Assembly (NCBI GenBank): GCA_046330075.1 | Contig: JAXLTL010000007.1 | Span: forward strand, 124,001 to 188,000 | Direction: 5' to 3' | Length of the DNA stretch: 64,000 nt | DNA from: JAJTFW01 sp046330075 | Lineage (GTDB): Bacteria > Bacteroidota > Bacteroidia > AKYH767-A > OLB10 | Shown: in pieces, positions 61,836 through 64,000 of the stretch | How positions within the stretch are numbered: the first letter of the stretch is position 1 | Layout of the letters: every line of letters begins with the position of its first letter | Made by a program: the position numbers and the translations under genes | The notes under the pieces: generated by a model | What the model was told of the DNA's origin: nothing | Databases searched by the model: none | What the model saw: only the letters and a program-made list of their open reading frames with translations

Positions 61836-63151
61836 GGTTATTCGAGTGGCATAGCGATTCATTTGCCGGTCATCAATCAAAGCTACCGGGATTTGTCAAT
61901 TACCTGTCTGGTGTTTGGCAAAACAGGAATCGGTATGTCGAATCAAGCGAAGAACTATCAGAGGAAGAACAGCAGGAGGAGAGAATACAACGACAACGTT
62001 TTTTTGATTTTACGATAGATGGTAAAATCTCTGCAAGAAACTATGTGGGCGTAGTGCAATATGATGGTATCCGTATTGAAGTGTACCCTAAAATATTTGC
62101 AGATGATGAAGCGAAAAATACAAAGCTGTGGCAACTTAACATGTTGTATTGGCTTTCTTATTGCCGAAAGGTGAAGTTTCCCTTTTCAATTGCAGATGTT
62201 TCTAAGCTGCAATTCGATGACTTCTTGGAACTGCTCATCTACATTTTTGCCAATTTTACCCAGGATGTTATTTCCAATCAGCCATTTCAGGCCTATCAAA
62301 CTTTAGGGGAGGAAACCCCATTTTTAAAGGGGCGTATTTCATTTGTAGAGTACACCAAGAATAATCTGACAACCGGTAAATGGCAAAATTTCTATTGTTA
62401 CAATGAACCGTTTGTTTACGATAATCTTTTTAATCGGATAGTAAAATACGTAACAAGTCGCCTGCTTGCAGTCAGTGAAAACATTCTGAATCAGGAAAGG
62501 TTGAACGAGATTCTATTTATACTGAATGACGTTTCGGATATTTCTTGCTCGGCAAGTGATTGTGATAAAGTTAAACTGAATCCTTTGTTTGCGGATCATA
62601 AGCACGTATTGGATCTGTGCGGGTTGTATCTGTCGAATCAGGTAATTGATTTAGAAGATGAGGATAGTAACAATTTCTGCTTTCTGCTGCCGATGGAGTA
62701 CATTTTTGAAGATTTTATTTTCGGCTTTATATCCAATAAATGGCCTACACTGAATATTAGAGGTCAAAGTACTCAATATCTTGCAACAAGTCAAGGTTCT
62801 CAGGTCTTTCAGATCAGGAATGATATTTACATTCCTGATAAGCTGATCATTGATACCAAGTATAAAATACGTTCAAATATAAAGGACCTTAAGGCTGGAG
62901 TAGTTCAGTCTGACATTTATCAGATGATTAGCTATGCCTTAAGACGTGATTGTAAAAGGGTGCTTTTGCTTTATCCTTCGGTTAAGAATAGAGTTAATGC
63001 CGCAACTGATTTTGTTGTTGAATCAAAAATGCTTGATAGTGAAATTCAGGTAAAGGTTACTGATGTTGATATCATTTTTGAACGAATTTCAATTGCAGAT
63101 GAATTGATGTTTTCAAGAATTAAGATGATACTTAATGATATTCTAAATTAA
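61832..63151 (+). CDS. mcrC: McrC-type endonuclease subunit
   Basis: The 439-residue protein has the McrC layout: an N-terminal DUF2357-like/coiled-coil part, then a PD-(D/E)XK nuclease near the C-terminus with N-D-I-Y-I-P-D at 330-336 and DTKYK at 341-345. It should cut DNA when activated by McrB GTP hydrolysis. GTG start in a 4-nt overlap with mcrB (GTGA), so translation is coupled. The family usually has about 350-450 residues, so it looks intact. The pair follows hsdR without a gap, which places a modification-dependent nuclease next to a modification-blocked one. Confidence 0.9.
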   Translation: MRLFEWHSDSFAGHQSKLPGFVNYLSGVWQNRNRYVESSEELSEEEQQEERIQRQRFFDFTIDGKISARNYVGVVQYDGIRIEVYPKIFADDEAKNTKLWQLNMLYWLSYCRKVKFPFSIADVSKLQFDDFLELLIYIFANFTQDVISNQPFQAYQTLGEETPFLKGRISFVEYTKNNLTTGKWQNFYCYNEPFVYDNLFNRIVKYVTSRLLAVSENILNQERLNEILFILNDVSDISCSASDCDKVKLNPLFADHKHVLDLCGLYLSNQVIDLEDEDSNNFCFLLPMEYIFEDFIFGFISNKWPTLNIRGQSTQYLATSQGSQVFQIRNDIYIPDKLIIDTKYKIRSNIKDLKAGVVQSDIYQMISYALRRDCKRVLLLYPSVKNRVNAATDFVVESKMLDSEIQVKVTDVDIIFERISIADELMFSRIKMILNDILN

Positions 63152-63200
63152 ACCAATTGAACTCGGATACAATCCCAATTCAAACATTAATTACTCATCC

Positions 63201-63782
63201 ATGCCCCATCTCCCAACCATAAAAACCACCCCTCTTCCTCCCGACACCCCCTTTCAATCATCAGGTCAAACACTCGATTTCAGCATCGTTGATTTCTGGG
63301 CATGGAGTCAGTCGGACCTTGTTGAGAATAGAAACCGTGGCATTCTTGCGGAGTTTCTGGTGATGAAAGCACTGGGGATACAGCAACCAACAAGATTAGA
63401 GTGGGATGAAGTCGATCTGGTAACAGACAAGGGAATCAGGATAGAGGTGAAGTCTGCGGCATATGTTCAATCCTGGAAGCAGACTCGTTATTCTACCATC
63501 AGTTTCGATATCTCACCGAAAAGAATACTCCTGCCCGAGAATAACTACACCAACGAAAAATTCCGCCCGGCTGATGTTTATATTTTCTGCCTCTTGCACC
63601 ATAAAGATCAAGCCACCATCAATCCAATGAACCTCGATCAATGGACATTTTACGTGGTTCCAACGAAGGTGTTGGAAGAGAGATTTCCGGATCAGAAGAC
63701 ATTAAGCCTTTCCTCCTTGACTCGATTGGGAATTGAGAAGGTGGAGTTTAATGTGTTGAAATCTCAAATGGATATTTTGTAA
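63201..63782 (+). CDS. PD-(D/E)XK-like putative nuclease, function unknown
   Basis: The 193-residue protein contains a short nuclease-like core: E51 (LAEFLV), D72 (EVDLVTDKG) and E82-V-K84 (IRIEVKSAAYVQSW), the E..D-x9-ExK spacing of PD-(D/E)XK enzymes. The C-terminal half is strand-rich (RYSTISFDISPKRILL, DQWTFYVVPTKVLEERF) and resembles small type II restriction-like or anti-phage nucleases. I do not recognise a family. It sits 49 nt after mcrC on the same strand and may be the last gene of the island. Confidence 0.65.
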   Translation: MPHLPTIKTTPLPPDTPFQSSGQTLDFSIVDFWAWSQSDLVENRNRGILAEFLVMKALGIQQPTRLEWDEVDLVTDKGIRIEVKSAAYVQSWKQTRYSTISFDISPKRILLPENNYTNEKFRPADVYIFCLLHHKDQATINPMNLDQWTFYVVPTKVLEERFPDQKTLSLSSLTRLGIEKVEFNVLKSQMDIL

Positions 63783-63839
63783 ATAAATAGTAATTTTGGA
63801 AATATGCTTCTAGAAACTAACTTAAAACTGTTTATTACC

Positions 63840-64000
63840 ATGAAACAACTATTGATATTTTTGTTATTCTTAACTTCTTGTAGCCAGCCCTCAAAAATTA
63901 ATGCAGACGAAGGAATTGGAGTAACTATTGACTCCCTGAAATTAAATTCTGATTCATTAACATTACCAGCAGATGTCATTGACCAGATAATTAAACATTA
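63840..64000 (+). CDS. Partial lipoprotein gene at window edge
   Basis: The N-terminus MKQLLIFLLFLTSC is a short signal peptide with a lipobox, followed by SQPSKINADEG. The gene continues beyond the window (about 53 residues visible). A TAATTTTG element perfectly matching the -7 consensus lies at 63791-63798, but no suitable -33 TTG is at the right distance. An in-frame ATG at 63804 lies upstream; 63840 is preferred for the signal peptide. Function cannot be read. Confidence 0.6.
   Translation, partial: MKQLLIFLLFLTSCSQPSKINADEGIGVTIDSLKLNSDSLTLPADVIDQIIKH

Noticed and set aside
46081..63782. BREX, DISARM or Druantia system
   Set aside because: No PglX/PglZ, DrmA-type, DUF1998 or phospholipase D-like gene is present; the hsdMSR core is a classic type I system.
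1..64000. Insertion sequence or prophage that carried in the defence island
   Set aside because: I saw no transposase, integrase or phage structural gene, and no tRNA that could act as an attachment site.

Overview
The window comes from a chromosome of a Bacteroidota bacterium. The evidence is four type A and one type B C-terminal sorting domains of the type IX secretion system (T9SS), a PorP/SprF protein, lipoproteins with an acidic/lysine-rich residue run after the lipobox cysteine, the lineage-typical families DUF4175 and DUF4292, TAnnTTTG-like -7 promoter motifs, and little sign of Shine-Dalgarno sequences. I see no tRNA, rRNA, CRISPR array, transposase or phage structural gene.

Layout. 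1-6867: a partial DUF4175 membrane/coiled-coil gene and an RNA-methyltransferase-like gene on the minus strand, an AT-rich intergenic region with DnaA-box-like sites (3341-3990), a surface lipoprotein and a T9SS cargo protein. 7050-15954: a tightly packed plus-strand exopolysaccharide (EPS) operon with GT-B glycosyltransferases, an O-antigen-ligase-like membrane protein, an APH-like kinase, a nucleotidyltransferase/thymidylate-kinase-like fusion, a methyltransferase and a hexapeptide acyltransferase. 16383-23699: a second transcription unit in which a DUF1972 glycosyltransferase, a 980-residue adhesin-like T9SS type B cargo, a PorP/SprF-OmpA fusion and a WecA-like phosphoglycosyltransferase are translationally coupled or nearly abutting. 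23745-29806: housekeeping and single genes (M28 peptidase, rpiB, flavin reductase-like, GNAT-like, secreted cyclophilin). 29857-34184: the minus-strand Wza-Wzc-Wzx EPS export operon. 34551-36524: two tandem paralogous T9SS cargo genes with inverted structured repeats and matching terminators. 36705-42048: dut, a sugar nucleotidyltransferase, a TPR lipoprotein, a DUF4292 lipoprotein and an EnvC-like protein. 42049-45692: repeat-rich spacers, an orphan NarL-type regulator and a UvrD-family helicase.

46081-63782 is a single-direction defence island. It holds a type I restriction-modification system (hsdM, hsdS, hsdR) with four non-canonical genes lodged inside it. Between hsdM and hsdS are a small winged-helix-like protein, a 1502-residue RecQ-type helicase carrying an N-terminal PD-(D/E)XK-like segment, and a coiled-coil protein with a C-terminal membrane anchor. 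Between hsdS and hsdR is an AlbA_2/ATPase protein. hsdR is preceded by a regulatory-looking block of 11-bp repeats and an inverted repeat. It is followed at once by McrB and McrC (modified-DNA restriction) and another PD-(D/E)XK-like protein. The embedded winged-helix/RecQ-nuclease/membrane coiled-coil cassette is my best candidate for an undescribed system. Its function is inferred from position and domains only.
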